Assembly (NCBI GenBank): GCA_022410635.1
Contig: JAJVDF010001214.1
Location: 198,848-262,847, forward strand
Source: Tretioscincus oriximinensis
Lineage: Eukaryota; Chordata; Lepidosauria; Squamata; Gymnophthalmidae
DNA: 64,000 bases
Reading direction: 5' to 3'
A model generated the notes under the pieces. It was not told where the DNA came from. It saw only the letters and a program-made list of their open reading frames with translations, and ran no database searches. Made by a program: the position numbers and the translations under genes. The number at the start of each line of letters is the position of its first letter. The first letter of the stretch is position 1. Shown one piece after another: positions 11,997 to 23,984 of the stretch.

Positions 11997-12212
11997 AATC
12001 TTGTGGTTAGAATGTCAGACTGTTATATGGTAGTTTCCCAGTTTGATTCCTCATTCATAGGAAGCCAGCTGAATAACCTTGGGCTAATCACGGTTCTCTG
12101 GCCCTCTCTCAGTCCCACATACTTCACAACATGTAAGGAGAAAAACAGAAGGTTTTGTGAGCTGCTTTGAGCTTTTATGGGTTCAGTTAAACAAAGTATA
12201 GAAACCTATTTC
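11997..12212 (+). mobile_element. tRNA-derived squamate-type SINE
   Basis: The head carries RNA polymerase III promoter boxes: an A-box-like 'tgtggttagaatgtcagac' at about 12002 and a B-box-like GTTTGATTCC at 12041-12050. The body has 'aataaccttgggctaatcac' and 'cagtcccacatacttcacaa', hallmarks of the lizard and snake SINE body. The 3' part has 'gagctgctttgagc' and 'agtatagaaacc', related to the LINE-derived tail of these SINEs. It is decayed but close to full length. Confidence 0.75.
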
Positions 12213-15200
12213 CTTTTCTTTCTCTTTAAGATCTTAATGATCTCACATATCTATACTGAGAAAGGATGTCTATTAAGTAAGATAACTCCAAGTTGTTGAG
12301 ATATATCTTTTATTCATGCTCGGAACAAATAGCATCCAGCAGGATTTATTCCAAAGTACGAGATTTGCAAATAACTAGGAATATACTCAATGGGATTTGT
12401 TAATTTACTTGTTATTTATAGGATTGTGCTATCAGTTTTGTAGAAGTCAGACAGGTATGGAATGAGAATATGTCAATCATGATATAAACTTCAGTTTTCA
12501 ATCATGCACAATGACAAATTAGTGTCTTTCTCCAACAAGCACATTCCTCATGCCATTACAAATTAGAAGGGTTGTAATACTTTTTTTAGAATTTAAAGGT
12601 ATATTTGAGGTAACATTCATCTCAAAATCAATTGGCAATAAGCTTTTTAAAACAATTGTGGTGACTGAACAGTCGAGTTCTGTAAGAGATGTAAATAGGA
12701 ACCTAAGTAGCATTATTCATTTCAATCTCAACTATGCCAAAACATACAAGTTTCATCAAAGCTAACTGAAGTGAGTGTGATACATACTGTAGAAGACAGT
12801 ACAATATTATCTAGCTGGGGTGACAACAAATGTCATCCTTAACAACTGCAGTTGCACATTTGTTCCCTGGAGCATGTTTTTGTTCACCCTGTGACAAGGA
12901 ATGGGATGTAGTGATGATGCAGCTTTACACTGACTTTCCTGAAAGGTTGGCCTCATTGCTTTTCCAGGAGTATCAGGCACTCAAAGGAAGGGAAAAAAAT
13001 TGACCACGGCCATTTCTGCATTGGGTATATATCATGGAATAGGGGTTTGCACTGTGAATGACAGACTCCAAATTCAAGATATATTCCAGAATAACCAATG
13101 AAGGAAGAGCCTATGTACAACCCTTCCCCATGCATAAAATACCTGTTTTTTAGCCCTTAAGATGGAGCCTAATTCTGATACCTAATTCAGTACATTTTGA
13201 TTATACTAACACTTTTATTTGATGCGTGTGTTTGAGAGAGGGAGAGAAAGAAAGAGAAAATCGTCTTCTTGTTTTCAGTAGCATAATCATGTTCTTAAAA
13301 AACAGAGGGCCATTTTTACTGTCTTTGTTACTAAAAAGCAAAGGGTGCAGTCACGCTAACTGGTCCCCTTCTATTTTATCGTTGGATCAAATGCCATTTT
13401 TGTGTAGATTCATTATTCGGATTGGGACCAATTTGCCAGTAATGGCAGTGTCCATGTAAACATCTTTCCATCCCCACTGCACTAATCACTGGCAGTATGG
13501 ATGCACTCATGCCAATTGCATTACCATTTTCCACCTCTATGACAGAGTAAAAGTGCTGCTCCAATACAATGTATCAGCAGCTTGCAAATTACTGCTGTAT
13601 CAAAAGATTGCTCCATTGCTTTAGTGCAAAAGTGCTAACATGGGTTTGAAAAATTAAAAAGGCAAAAATTGTTACTGATCTGTTACTGTAAACTCAATCT
13701 CCCCACAATGCAATGGCAGTCAAACGTCAAAGGAGGTGCCAACCACTGAACACCCTCCTTCTATCCATATCAGCTTTGCAAACATAAACCAAGAAAGGGA
13801 AGTGCCCATGTGAGAGTGGCTGTTATTAAATTCAAAACAACTTATGGCATCTGTATTTACGAGGTTCATGATTATGTTTTGATCCTTAAAACATTTTAAA
13901 TAGGTGAGTGTAATCATGCCCAAAGGTTCATTTATTGAAGAAATTATCACCATCTCCACCATCATCATAAATCCTTCCACTGGGGATAGTTCAACAGAAC
14001 CTGGCACTTAGCACATTTGGAATTAGAGATTCATTTCAATTCATGTTTTCTTAGATGCACTCACATGACTGCATTCAGTAGCACTATACATGTATATAAC
14101 ACTATAAGGTATTTGCAAGGTCAAGGTTCACTATCCACAAATAAGAAAATGCTTTTCCTTCCCAAGAATTTGCCTACACCCCTATGAAGTTCTGCTGCAA
14201 ACTGTTGATTGGCTTACTTTCATCCCTTCTGTCATTAGCTCTGGCTCCCCCTATGCTAGGCATATAATTTTAAAGGGGAAAGAATTTATTTTAAAAACAT
14301 TGGTAGGATATTTTATTTGCCATTGCTTCTTTTTCATCATGGAAGAACACCAATGGTGTATATCATAAAACTGCAAATTCTGCTGTGACAGGATAGGGAC
14401 AGAATTCTGAAGCAAGACTCAGTGCCTCTCATAGGCAATGTCTACATGGCATGTTTTGGTACTATTGTTGAACACCGTCTTTCACACTTTTGTAGTATGA
14501 AGCAAACAACATGTGAATTCATACATATAAACGAATGAAATCAGCAGAGAGAAACTGGAGTCATCCCATACATTCCATAGCTACTGCCTGGGTTGGCTGA
14601 CAAATAATTGTTTTATAGTCATACTCATCTTAATAAGCTACATCTTCTACCTCAAGGTGGGAAGAGTTTTGTAACAATTCACTGTAAAGGTGACCTTTGC
14701 TTTGCCTATGTCAAAATTGATCTTTGTTTTATAGCTCATTAAAGAGGACAGGCCAAGCTCAAATCTTTTTTTCCGTTCATGTTTGCCATTCAGCTCCTAG
14801 TCAAATGGATTTATGTGCAGGATAGAAAAGGACTCACTATCACACACCTTAAAATTAGGATACCCTCTTAGGATTTCCCAGCAGTGGTGAGGGAAATAAT
14901 GGTGATGTTATTTTTATCCCCCAAAGATGTTTGCCTGTGTTGAAAAGAAAGTGCACAAGTAGTGGGTGGTGCTCGTAGACATGCTGAGAAGAACTTAAAA
15001 CGTCTGTATATGCCCTAGGCAGGGCCTTTTGAAGTTCTTGCATGACGGATCTGAAACAGGACAGATCAAAGACAAGATTGCTATACACAGTAGACTAAAC
15101 TCCAACAAATCTCTGCATTCGCACAGGACACTTCTAGGAGAACCCACACTATAATCTTCAATGGTTTAAACAAATGATACCAATAGGAAATTTGCCATCA

Positions 15201-15530
15201 TCCAATTCTGAATCAAAATTAGCTGCTTTGGGTGTTTTTTCAAGTTTTAATTTTGTTTTGGTAAAGGAAGAAAGCTATTGAAATCTCAGAGGGTTTCAAA
15301 AACTTAGTCTTACAGAATTACCATATAATTTGAATGGTAATTGTAGCCAACAATGTGGAAACATCATAATTTAGCAGGAACCTTGTCTAAGAAATGGAGA
15401 TATAGAAAGAAGTGGAATATCCATCTTTCATTTTATAGAGAGTAGAAAGATAATCCTGCCTCAGATCAACATACATTGCATCATAACACACTTCTTCAAA
15501 CTGCCCTTTGGTTGAAGAAACAGCTTTCCC
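12213..15530. other. Unique non-coding sequence
   Basis: No repeat family, RNA gene or exon recognised over 3.3 kb. A purine-rich run of GAGA/GAAA units lies near 13235-13262. Confidence 0.5.
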
Positions 15531-15627
15531 TTCCCCCTTTTCAGGCACTGCTGTTTTTAATATGTCAATGTTGTCTTAATCACCCTGAGACCTCCTGATA
15601 TAGGGCATAATAGAAGTATAAAGAAAT
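15531..15627 (+). mobile_element. LINE/SINE 3' tail fragment
   Basis: The segment 'cttaatcaccctgagacctc' followed by 'agggcataatagaagtataaagaaataaat' elements matches the tail at 24590-24700 and, in reverse, the one at 40978. This 'CACCCTGAG...GGTATAAATAAA' ending is shared by an L2-like reptile LINE and its SINEs. Only the last 100 bp or so remain. Confidence 0.55.
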
Positions 15628-15966
15628 AAATAACCTAAGCTGTATCCAAACAGGACATAAAAACCAAGCTAAGTCGATCAAAAGCAGCTCTGAAGTGGTA
15701 GAATCTACATACAACAGCCTCAAATTCACTAAAGAAATCATTTTTCCTAATGTTTGGGAGCATATGATTGGATGGGCAAGAAATTTATTTAGAAACCTAA
15801 AATTTAGATTTTGGAAAAAAGAAAAATCAAGCTTAGGTTCTACAAAAACACTGGTCAATATTATATGCACAGGGAGGCAATAGCTGTTATGTGGTTCCTT
15901 ATATGAATCCAGCAATCCATCCTCTTTTTTATTGGATCCAGTTTCTGAATTTTACTTTTGCTACAG

Positions 15967-17491
15967 ATCTTCATGGTGAGATTAGGAAAATACATTGTGT
16001 TTATTTGTATTTGTACACACACTTGCGACATGCACGTAAGAGAAAAGAATATACATCAGAACCGATAACTATATTAACAACAACAAAAATACTTGCACCT
16101 TCTAATAATTGTGAAGTGTTAGAGGAAAAGGAATTTATATGGATATTATGCCTTTTTAGAATAGAAACCATGCTAATAATTGGGTAACCTTCTGTAATGC
16201 AAGTGGAATTATGGGCAGAAGGCCATTACTCTTTTATATGGGCATATAGATATAGGTTTGCTGAAAATCACAGGGACATTTGATATCCAGAAAAATATTG
16301 TTCATTGGTTGGCATCAAGATTGTAAAAAGAAGGCTACCCTTCCTCCTCAAAGAGTTATTTAATGTACACAAAACAAACAAAATGAAGATCAGAGTGTCA
16401 ATTATTATTCTTTGATACATGACAATCTCAAATACTATTCATGTTATATGTGTGTGATACAGACTTCGGGTTAATTATATGATTTGAATGTATTACCTAA
16501 ATAAAAGTACTCCATGCAGGTGTGAGACACATTATTCCTGTTTATAAATATAGAATAGATGATATTTTTCTAAAGCCACATACACCTGCTGTGCTGATTA
16601 ATTAATACGTATTTTTTAGAAAAATTACCATAAAAGAAAAAAGAATTACAAAATTAAAATATTTGTTCTAATACAATTCCATTGGTATATATGTATTATG
16701 CTAAGTATGTAAGATTAAAAAAAGATTTTAAACAATTAACTGAGGTACAGTATTTTTGTTTACTCTATATCAGCAATTTTATTCACTGGAAGCTCACTTG
16801 ATCTATTATCAAATGAATTAAAATATTTAATAAAAGAATACTTTAAAGTTTCTTTGGAGGATAAAAGCCAGGCTTGCAGATAACTACTTTTCAATTTCCC
16901 CATAAAAAACTTAATATTGTTCCTAAGCAGTCAAAGCTCCAAATATACTTTATTACTTTATTCTACAGTTATATAGATAGACCAGTTAGAATTAAAAGTT
17001 CTTTGTTTCTCTATGTATTTTAATAATTTTTATGGACTTGCCTGCAAAACTGACGAAAGCTAAGAGTTGACTTCCATAAAATCAATAATTGTACTTTACA
17101 ATTTACATATGGATTGTTTTTTAAAGAACAATAAATAAGTGATTGTATTGACACACTGTTATACATTCCGTATGTTTGCTTTTTCTTGTTAAACACTAAA
17201 TGTAAATCAGATGCCTTTCATGTCTGTCATATTGAATATCCATATATATATTTATATATATATATAAATATATATATATAAATGTAACTTGAACTTTATT
17301 GCATTCATATAATTGTACATATATTTATAACCTGTCTTTAAGAGTCTGTACTGAAACGTATGTTTGTTTGAATGATCTCTGTGTAGACTTTTTCCAATTT
17401 ATATTTTTAATTGATTATTTGAAGGATAAGATCATTTAATAAATGTTATCTGAAAAAAAATCACAATAAAATTTCAGAAGTTGTTTTGTAC
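15967..17491 (+). other. Candidate terminal exon / 3'UTR (gene unknown)
   Basis: This 1.5-kb block is strikingly AT-rich, free of any recognised repeat, and ends with two consensus AATAAA signals at 17438-17443 and 17465-17470. A GT-rich tract follows at 17477-17491, the arrangement of a vertebrate polyadenylation site. At its left edge a pyrimidine-rich run ends in CTACAG (15961-15966), a plausible splice acceptor. From there one frame stays open for 73 codons to a TAA at 16185-16187, but the peptide resembles nothing I know and another frame is also open for a shorter distance. The block could equally be the 3'UTR of a non-coding RNA or simply AT-rich DNA. Confidence 0.3.
17228..17283. repeat. 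(AT)n low-complexity tract
   Basis: About 55 bp of interrupted TA dinucleotides with occasional AAA or TTT breaks, inside the candidate 3'UTR block. Confidence 0.95.
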
Positions 17492-18140
17492 AATACTGAG
17501 ATCTTGTCTTGCATTTTCTTGGAGATTTTGGGTTTGCTGTGAATACACTATAGAGGTATACTGTAAGTATATCCAATATCAGTGATGTTTTGTGTCATCT
17601 AATGGATGATGATTCAATCAAAAGCTGTTTCAGTTTCAGTATGAAAATGTATCAGTCTGAAGAATCAACAGCCTTAATTAAAAAAGAAAAAAGTGTTGCC
17701 CCCCTGTAATAAATTGGATTGCAATGGTCATGTGGTGAGCATCCAATCATTCTGAGTATCCGCCCTTTTGCTCTAACCTCATTGAAATTTAATGATGCCA
17801 CAATAATGACGAATCAAAGGACCACAAAGCAGAGAGGAAGTTTTCATACTACTTTATGGTGATTCTGCACTAGCCAGTATACTGAACCAGCAAGAGGGCT
17901 GAGAGTCTGTCCTGGGAATGGGAGAAATAAAAAACATAACCATGTTTTTATTTCTATTTACTTCTCCCTCAGACTAATAGTAACATCATCCAAGGACATG
18001 TGGTATGTAATTACATAATTAATGTTTTATGGCTTGAGGAATTATATTTGAAGGAATATGAAATATCTAACCCTTGTGGGCATTGAAATTTGTGTTTCTT
18101 CTCAATTCACCAATTGGAATATTTAATTTGTATCTGGAAA
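17492..18140. other. Unique non-coding sequence
   Basis: Mostly unrecognised. The stretch starting at 17861 (GTGATTCTGCACT) resembles 21053, suggesting a fragment of a small DNA element, but neither has clear ends. Confidence 0.4.
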
Positions 18141-18412
18141 TTCTATCATTATTACCATCATTCTCACCATTTATGATTTATGAAAAGTAGTCACACAACA
18201 TTATAATGTTTTTGTCTATTAAAATAAAGAAAGGGGATATAAAATTTGTGGCCTTTTTATTTCAAAGTTTTAACTTGGTAATAAAAAGATCACAAATTTT
18301 ATATGCCCCCCTTTTTTTAATAGACAAAAACATTATAATGTTATTTTTATTATGTTATTAGTTTTCCTAAATCATAAATGTTGAGAATGATGTAAGAGTC
18401 ATCAGATAGAAA
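18141..18412. repeat. Large imperfect foldback (about 270 bp)
   Basis: The outer arms pair 'catcattctcaccatttatg' (18156-18175) with its near-complement at 18372-18391. The inner arms pair 'cattataatgtttttgtcta' (from 18199) with its exact complement ending at 18340, then continue through 'aaaggggatataaaatttgtg' and 'ctttttatt' into a loop of roughly 18 nt near 18262-18279. Overall well over 100 bp per arm can pair. The length and arm similarity suggest a foldback DNA element or a hairpin-generating inverted duplication. No coding content. Confidence 0.85.
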
Positions 18413-18467
18413 ATGTGCATAATCTATTGAATCATGCCACTGGTTTCTGAAAATAAGGCCATGGGTA

Positions 18468-18493
18468 TATAGTTACATGGCCATGTAACTATA
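18468..18493. repeat. Perfect 26-bp palindrome
   Basis: TATAGTTACATGG is followed immediately by its exact reverse complement, centred on 18480/18481 with no spacer. It lies 55 bp from the end of the large foldback. Confidence 0.97.
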
Positions 18494-19147
18494 AAATGAG
18501 ATATAATGAAAAGTAAAGGTCATGGAAAATAAATACTTCAGGTCTATGAGAACCAACCACCAAAATGTCCTCCTCCTCCCACTCCAGGAAAATCTCTTCA
18601 TTTTATTTTTTTACTATTCAGTCTCTTTTAGATAATAATTTAATTATCCTTTAAAAAAGAATGAGTGGGTTAAGAGTCAGTTGCATTGAAATGCTTAATG
18701 GAATCATCTCTGTGTTGCCTTGACTATGGCCAGAAATTTGATAATTAAAATTGAAAATAACATAATCCTTTTCTTCTGGATCCGGATGGCTCTGCCAACT
18801 TACAAAACAAATCAAGTATGAATTGACTTTGCCCAGTGGCAAAGCTGTTTAGATGAATCAGAAAACATATTCCAGAAAGATGGCTAAAAATGCAGAAACC
18901 CAATGTAGACATATAACTTCTTGTTGTAGGCAGATTATTATGTCATATTTCTGATTTGCTGTTGAAACAAAATCCTTTGTTCTGAGTAAGTAATTGTGGA
19001 GGATCTTAGAGATGGTGACAGCAATGAGACGAGGGCTTTGAGAAAGGATTGGGCAAGTTAATGGAGGTTGTACCAATGGAGAGACAATAGAAAATGCACA
19101 AAATTTAGAGTAAGTGGAAATTTTGAAATTTCTTTTGGTTGAGAATG
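18494..19147. other. Unique non-coding sequence
   Basis: Nothing recognised. Confidence 0.45.
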
Positions 19148-19238
19148 CCCAGAAGCAACTGGAAGGCTACTGTGTAAGGGAGGACACCAGCCTAGTTGGG
19201 CTGTAGCCTTAACCAATAGAACTCCTGTTCTTACAAAA
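19148..19238 (+). mobile_element. CR1/L3-like LINE 3' end fragment
   Basis: The order 'cccagaagcaactggaaggc', 'ctactgtgtaagggaggac', 'agttgggctgtagcc' and 'actcctgttcttac' is the same as in the 1.3-kb and 33.7-kb copies, with more divergence. Only the final 90 bp of the element survive. Confidence 0.6.
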
Positions 19239-19602
19239 TATTTCTTTTAAAAATAACCTCAATTTGTTATTTTTAAGTACTCGATTCAGTGAATTATATT
19301 TTCCAGTACACTGTCTTGAAAGTATATCTAGGTGGAGTTCAAATGTTACTGGGTGCTGATTGCTGATATATTTTGAAGTTAAGAATGGATATGTTGAAAC
19401 ACTCAAATATGGAGAGAGGTGTAGGATAAGCCTCCTAATTTTCTGCTGTGCATAACTGAAAGCTGTGAAATAATAATCTTAGAAATATGTCTTGGAATAT
19501 TACACTTGTCTGACTTCTACAAAATTCATAGCAAATTAATACAATAAATGTAAATTCAGAAGGGACTCAGTATTCTCACACCTTGGAATAACTCAGATTA
19601 AT

Positions 19603-19756
19603 GGCTGCATCCACACACATTAAAAAAGCAGTTCAAAAGCAGCATAAATCCAGTAGTGTACGAACAGTAGTATTTTATCGTAGCTCTAATCCTCTTTAAA
19701 GGTGTTGGAATGGCATTTTCTATCATTTAATACACTTTTCATAGGTGGATGCTACC
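19603..19756. mobile_element. MITE with GGCTGCATCCACAC ends, copy 1
   Basis: The left end GGCTGCATCCACAC is matched by the reverse complement of the right end, GGTAGCATCCACCT. The 154-bp interior contains 'gcagttcaaaagcagc', shared with the element at 22.3 kb, and 'agctctaatcctctttaaa', shared with the one at 20.7 kb. It is non-coding. The TIRs are imperfect and I see no clear duplication of the target, so the superfamily is open (hAT-like is possible). Confidence 0.6.
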
Positions 19757-20436
19757 ATCTCTGGTTGCATTCACTTATTCTTCTGTGTCTGGATGAAGTC
19801 ATCATTTTTAGCTGTTTTAGCTTTTTTCTTATATTTTTTTATTTGTTTTCAGAAAACAAAAATTACATAAGGCTAAATTCTTACAAGTTATTATCATTTC
19901 CCCTTCTACATTTAATTCATTGACTTCTTCTCTGTCCCATCACTTTTATAAGTATGTAATTTTATCTCTCTATAAGTCACTCTTTTAATCCCTCTACACT
20001 GATGGCTCTTTAGTCTTCAAAGCTGGCAATTAGAAGGCCATCTTCTATTTTTGTAAAATACCTATAAAAAAGGCTCCAGTCTAACAAATTTATCCAATGT
20101 TTTATTCCTTATCAAAAGAGTTAACATGTCAATTTCAGTGAAGTCCATGAAGTCTCTACTGTGGGAGTTTGGTCTTCTTTCCATTCTTGCTGCTATAATC
20201 ATATAATCTAGCATCACATCAATATTCTCCAGCTTTTTGTCAATCAAATGCACTAGATAAAACTCTGGCTTCCATAGAAGCACTACTTTACAGATTTTAG
20301 TAATAAACTTATGGACCTCTGGCCAGTATTGTTTTGCCTAATCACATATCAACCCTATATTGTTGTAGCTGCTTATATCATTGTTTTGCTATGATCTACT
20401 CCAAGACTCCTGAATATAAACTGGAATAGTAAAAAT

Positions 20437-20491
20437 GAAAAACGAAGGAAAGAATGAAAGAATGAAAGAAAGAGAAAGAAAAGAAAGAAAT
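20437..20491 (+). repeat. (GAAA)n / GAAT purine microsatellite
   Basis: Imperfect GAAAGAAT and AAAGAAAG units over about 55 bp. Confidence 0.95.
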
Positions 20492-20696
20492 CTATTCTGA
20501 TTTGAATAAAAATATATAGTGATAGTAAATGCATGATACTTTTTTAACACCTTAAAATACAAGGGTTTATCTTTGTAAGGCTCTCTTAATACCTTGGGAT
20601 CAGTTTACTTGGCAGACTCAGTATAGACGTGTAAGATCACGAAGATTGCCTATCGTAACGTGTTGAATGGGTATTACAAAACTCTCAAAGTATTTG

Positions 20697-20880
20697 GACT
20701 ATATCCACACACATGAAAAATAGAACAAAATGAAAACAAAACAACTCAAATATGGCTTGTTGTAAAGTAGTGCTTTCTCCCAGCTCTAATTCTCATTAAA
20801 AGCTGTCAAAAAGATGTTTTCTGGCATTTAATGTGGACCGGAGACTGTAATGTGTGGCTCCTATCACTTCTAAGCTGCAT
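20697..20880. mobile_element. MITE of the 'ATCCACACA' group, diverged copy
   Basis: Begins 'actatatccacacacatg' and shares 'agctctaattctcattaaaa' and 'ggcatttaatgtgga' with the elements at 19.6 and 22.3 kb. Its right end is unclear, so the boundary is approximate. Confidence 0.45.
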
Positions 20881-22241
20881 TTAATTCACTTCTTCAAAAA
20901 GCTGAAATAAAAGTTGCCATCAAAATAACTATGATGATGAACCACAATGATGTTTTAATTTTAATGTGAAAATCAATGAAATATATCCGTGCATATGTAA
21001 AAAAGTCCTTCTGAAAAAAAGAAAAAAAATTCTGAAGTATATAAGAACTAGGGTGATTCTGCACTGGATTGTACACTGGATCAGGAAGAATATTGGAAGT
21101 CAGAATAACTGGATTTAAGACAACATAAATCCAACAATAACTTCTCATAATGAAGTGATGATTGTTCTGGCTGCAGTATAAGATTTTTTTTGTTTGTTTT
21201 CTTGCTTCTGAGCACTTATTCTGGCAACAGATTACCAGCAACAATAGCAACAATTTTGATTATTTCTAGAGCACAACCAAGTTGACTTCAGGATGCAGAA
21301 GAAATTCTACTTACAATGTAGAAATTTGGACTGTTGTGATGTCTTGTATCACTTGTCTACTCTGTAGCCCTCACTTGTTGTGGAAATATAACTCCAAATC
21401 CTTTTTATGGACTATTCCAGGAGAGTATGCCCATTCTGTTTCTGGTATAGAATGGGTGATCTAGCCCCCAAGGTCCTCTGATGTTGCCTTGGTTCTCACC
21501 CCGTTTCCCTTTCTACCACCTGCTTTGTCATTGCTTCTCCCCTTCTCAGTCTTCTTCTCCCTCCTTCCCCCTCCCCTATCTCTCTCGCCATTTCCCCAAG
21601 AAGGGCTCCACAATGCCCATCAGTATGAGGTTTGGGTGAGCAGTTGTGAGAACAGGGTGAGCTGCCATGGTGACTGAGAGGGTGGCTGGCTAGTCATGGC
21701 AGCATCTGTGAGGCTGCAATCATGGGCAGTGGCATGTTTTATCAGGCCCTTTTGCCTTACCGGTGATATACATTGTGTTCTTCTGCTTCACAGCAGAATG
21801 TCATGGATACTGCTGTGTTTTTGAGCTCATACTTCCAGACCAGAAGTATGATCCCTGCACTGGAAACTGACACAGGTTGTATCCAGAAAGGATATAAAAT
21901 GTTGGATTATTCCAGCACTATATTGAATTTGTCACACATCTCTATGGCAATCCCAACACAGCCCTGAGATACTGAGGTTCAATGATGTCATATCACTATT
22001 CCAGAAAATATAATACCCAGTTCTGTTTTTCTCAAAATAGAGATGTGATTTATTTCCCTAGGTACTTGCAAATTTGTATAATAAATGCAGGGTGAAAAGG
22101 TCCATTTCAGACAACATGGGAAGCAGTACTTGCACACTTCCAAAAATATTGCACCCCAACAGATCCCAGGTTTCCTCTGCAATTTTACTCTTTCACCTGG
22201 CAAGGATGGTGAGACACAGTTATGGGATCTAAACAAGATTG
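20881..22241. other. Unique non-coding sequence
   Basis: No repeat resolved with certainty. The stretch from 21053 (GTGATTCTGCACTGG) is related to 17861 and may be an old MITE end. Confidence 0.4.
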
Positions 22242-22392
22242 AATTCCCACACAAGAGGTAAAAGCAGCTCAAAAGCAGCTGGGAGGTGGTAGTGTGGGGA
22301 CACTAATACTCCTAACAAATCACTAATCCACATTAAAAGAGTATTAAAGGACATTATGTGGATTTAGGTTGTACTATGTGGATGCTATTGCC
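22242..22392. mobile_element. MITE of the 'ATCCACAC' group, copy 3
   Basis: The interior 'agcagctcaaaagcagctgg' matches 19.63 kb and the right end 'ctatgtggatgctattgcc' is the reverse complement of the family's left end. The left boundary is approximate. Confidence 0.55.
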
Positions 22393-22913
22393 TCTAAGTG
22401 GCATTGGAGCTACTCCTTAACTTGGATTTTTCCACTTGCAGCCAAAGGTACCATTTTTTTCTTTCACTGTATGAAAGGGCTATAGCAGTCATTCATGATA
22501 CCTTGAAAAGGTTAATGTTTGCTCCCAAAAATAATAATGCTGGGTTTTGAACAAAATTGATATTGCAATAGGCAGTTTAGTTCAGGTCAGAGAAATGTTT
22601 CTAAACCATTTTTTTTTGGGCGGGGAGAATGTGGTTTAGTCTACTTCTTCAGGACTAAAGAATGTAAGAACTATCTTCTATCATGTTACAGACAAAAGAG
22701 ATAATACAAATTGAAGGTCAGTAATGATATGAGATAATGGCCTATAAGGAAGAGGCCATATGTTTTGGAGAGATCTAGAATAATAGGTTATAACTCAAAT
22801 TGTACTGGCCCAGAAAGGAGTCTAGTCTAGAATGGCATGTGCATTGTAAGCCTCTTAATCCCTTTCTGGAACTGAATAAGAGCTGTTGTGAACTTTTCTG
22901 TTGTATGAAAACA

Positions 22914-23046
22914 GAAAAGGAAGGAAGGAATGAAGAAAGAAAGAAAGAAAAGTTTTCAACTGAGGAATTCCATATATTGCATTAGTTCCATCACCCTCAT
23001 ACTCCCTTTGGAAACTATCTTAAAAAAAGAAAGAAAGAGAGGAAAA
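22914..23046 (+). repeat. GGAA/GAAA purine-rich simple repeats (two tracts)
   Basis: Tract 22918-22952 has AAGG and GAAA units; tract 23021-23045 has AAAGAAAGAGA units. Between them lies about 70 bp of ordinary sequence. Confidence 0.9.
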
Positions 23047-23718
23047 ATCCCTTGACTGTTTGCATGTACTAGGTGATCTCCCAGTAGTCTTGCAGTACTG
23101 AAAAGAGGAGTAGATTTTTTTTTTCAAGAAGCCCCAAATTTGCTTGACTGTTTTCTCTTACGTGAGTGGGCAGTTGGGCCATAAAAGTTCTATTCTGAAT
23201 TACAGCTTTGCTGGTATAATAAAGCCTGGAAAAGGAGAAATATATAAAACTGCTTCCATTTCCATAGAATAGTAAAAGGTCATTTCCATGGAAACTAGAA
23301 GTCTCAAACTATAATTTTGAGGAGAGCCTGTCTTTGAAAAAGCCCTGCTTTTAAACAATGGAATTTCCCATAAAGTTACAAATTAAATTGATGTCCTTAA
23401 AATAAAAGATAAAGGGAATTTGTTGTTCTTAAACTACAACCATTTTTACTGTAAGAGGTTGTTTCTGTAATAATGAAGATATTTTGTGAAGTTTACTAGA
23501 GATTGAACCTTTTCCAGTCTTTATACATTTAGTATTTATATGCTGTTCAGACATTTAGAATTGTGTAGCTCAAGTATAAATCTCCAAAGCATTCTCACTT
23601 GGGAACTTTTGTGGAACAACTGAAGGGTAATCATAACACCTATACTGAATCTAAATCTGCACCCAGGTGTCAGTAGTTATGCTATTATTCTTTGATATCC
23701 CAAAATGAAACACTGGGT
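23047..23718. other. Unique non-coding sequence
   Basis: Nothing recognised. Confidence 0.45.
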
Positions 23719-23905
23719 GCATCCACACAGCTATTTTATTCCTCAATCGGCACAAGATGAGGGAGGTTCTGGCACATGTGTTAACCATGTTTCAGCAGTC
23801 ATCCCACAATAAATGCCATTTATCCCGGAATAAACTATTGCTGGGATATTCAGGCATAATTGCTGAGAATTTCTGACATTTCGCAGCCAACCTCTGTCAT
23901 CTCTT
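23719..23905 (+). mobile_element. Inverted-repeat DNA element family A, copy 1
   Basis: Matches 46993-47222 over its length; the longest shared run is 'ggaataaactattgctggga' near 23830 and 47108. It opens with 'atccacacagctattttatt'. In the second copy the far end is 'gggataaaataactg', the reverse complement of that opening, so the family has inverted ends. No coding content. It is followed directly by the foldback at 24 kb. Confidence 0.6.
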
Positions 23906-23984
23906 AACCATCCCCCTTCCTCTCCCATGTGAACACATTAGTGTGAGAGACATGAGAGGAGAGAAGATAGGGAAGTGCCGCCTC

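Noticed and set aside
15580..15915. 111-codon minus-strand frame beside the candidate terminal exon
   Set aside because: Begins inside unique sequence and runs into a LINE tail fragment; no family resemblance.
22612..22665. Possible fragment of the Harbinger-like MITE ('ctacttcttcaggactaaag')
   Set aside because: Only one arm is visible and no partner arm was found nearby.
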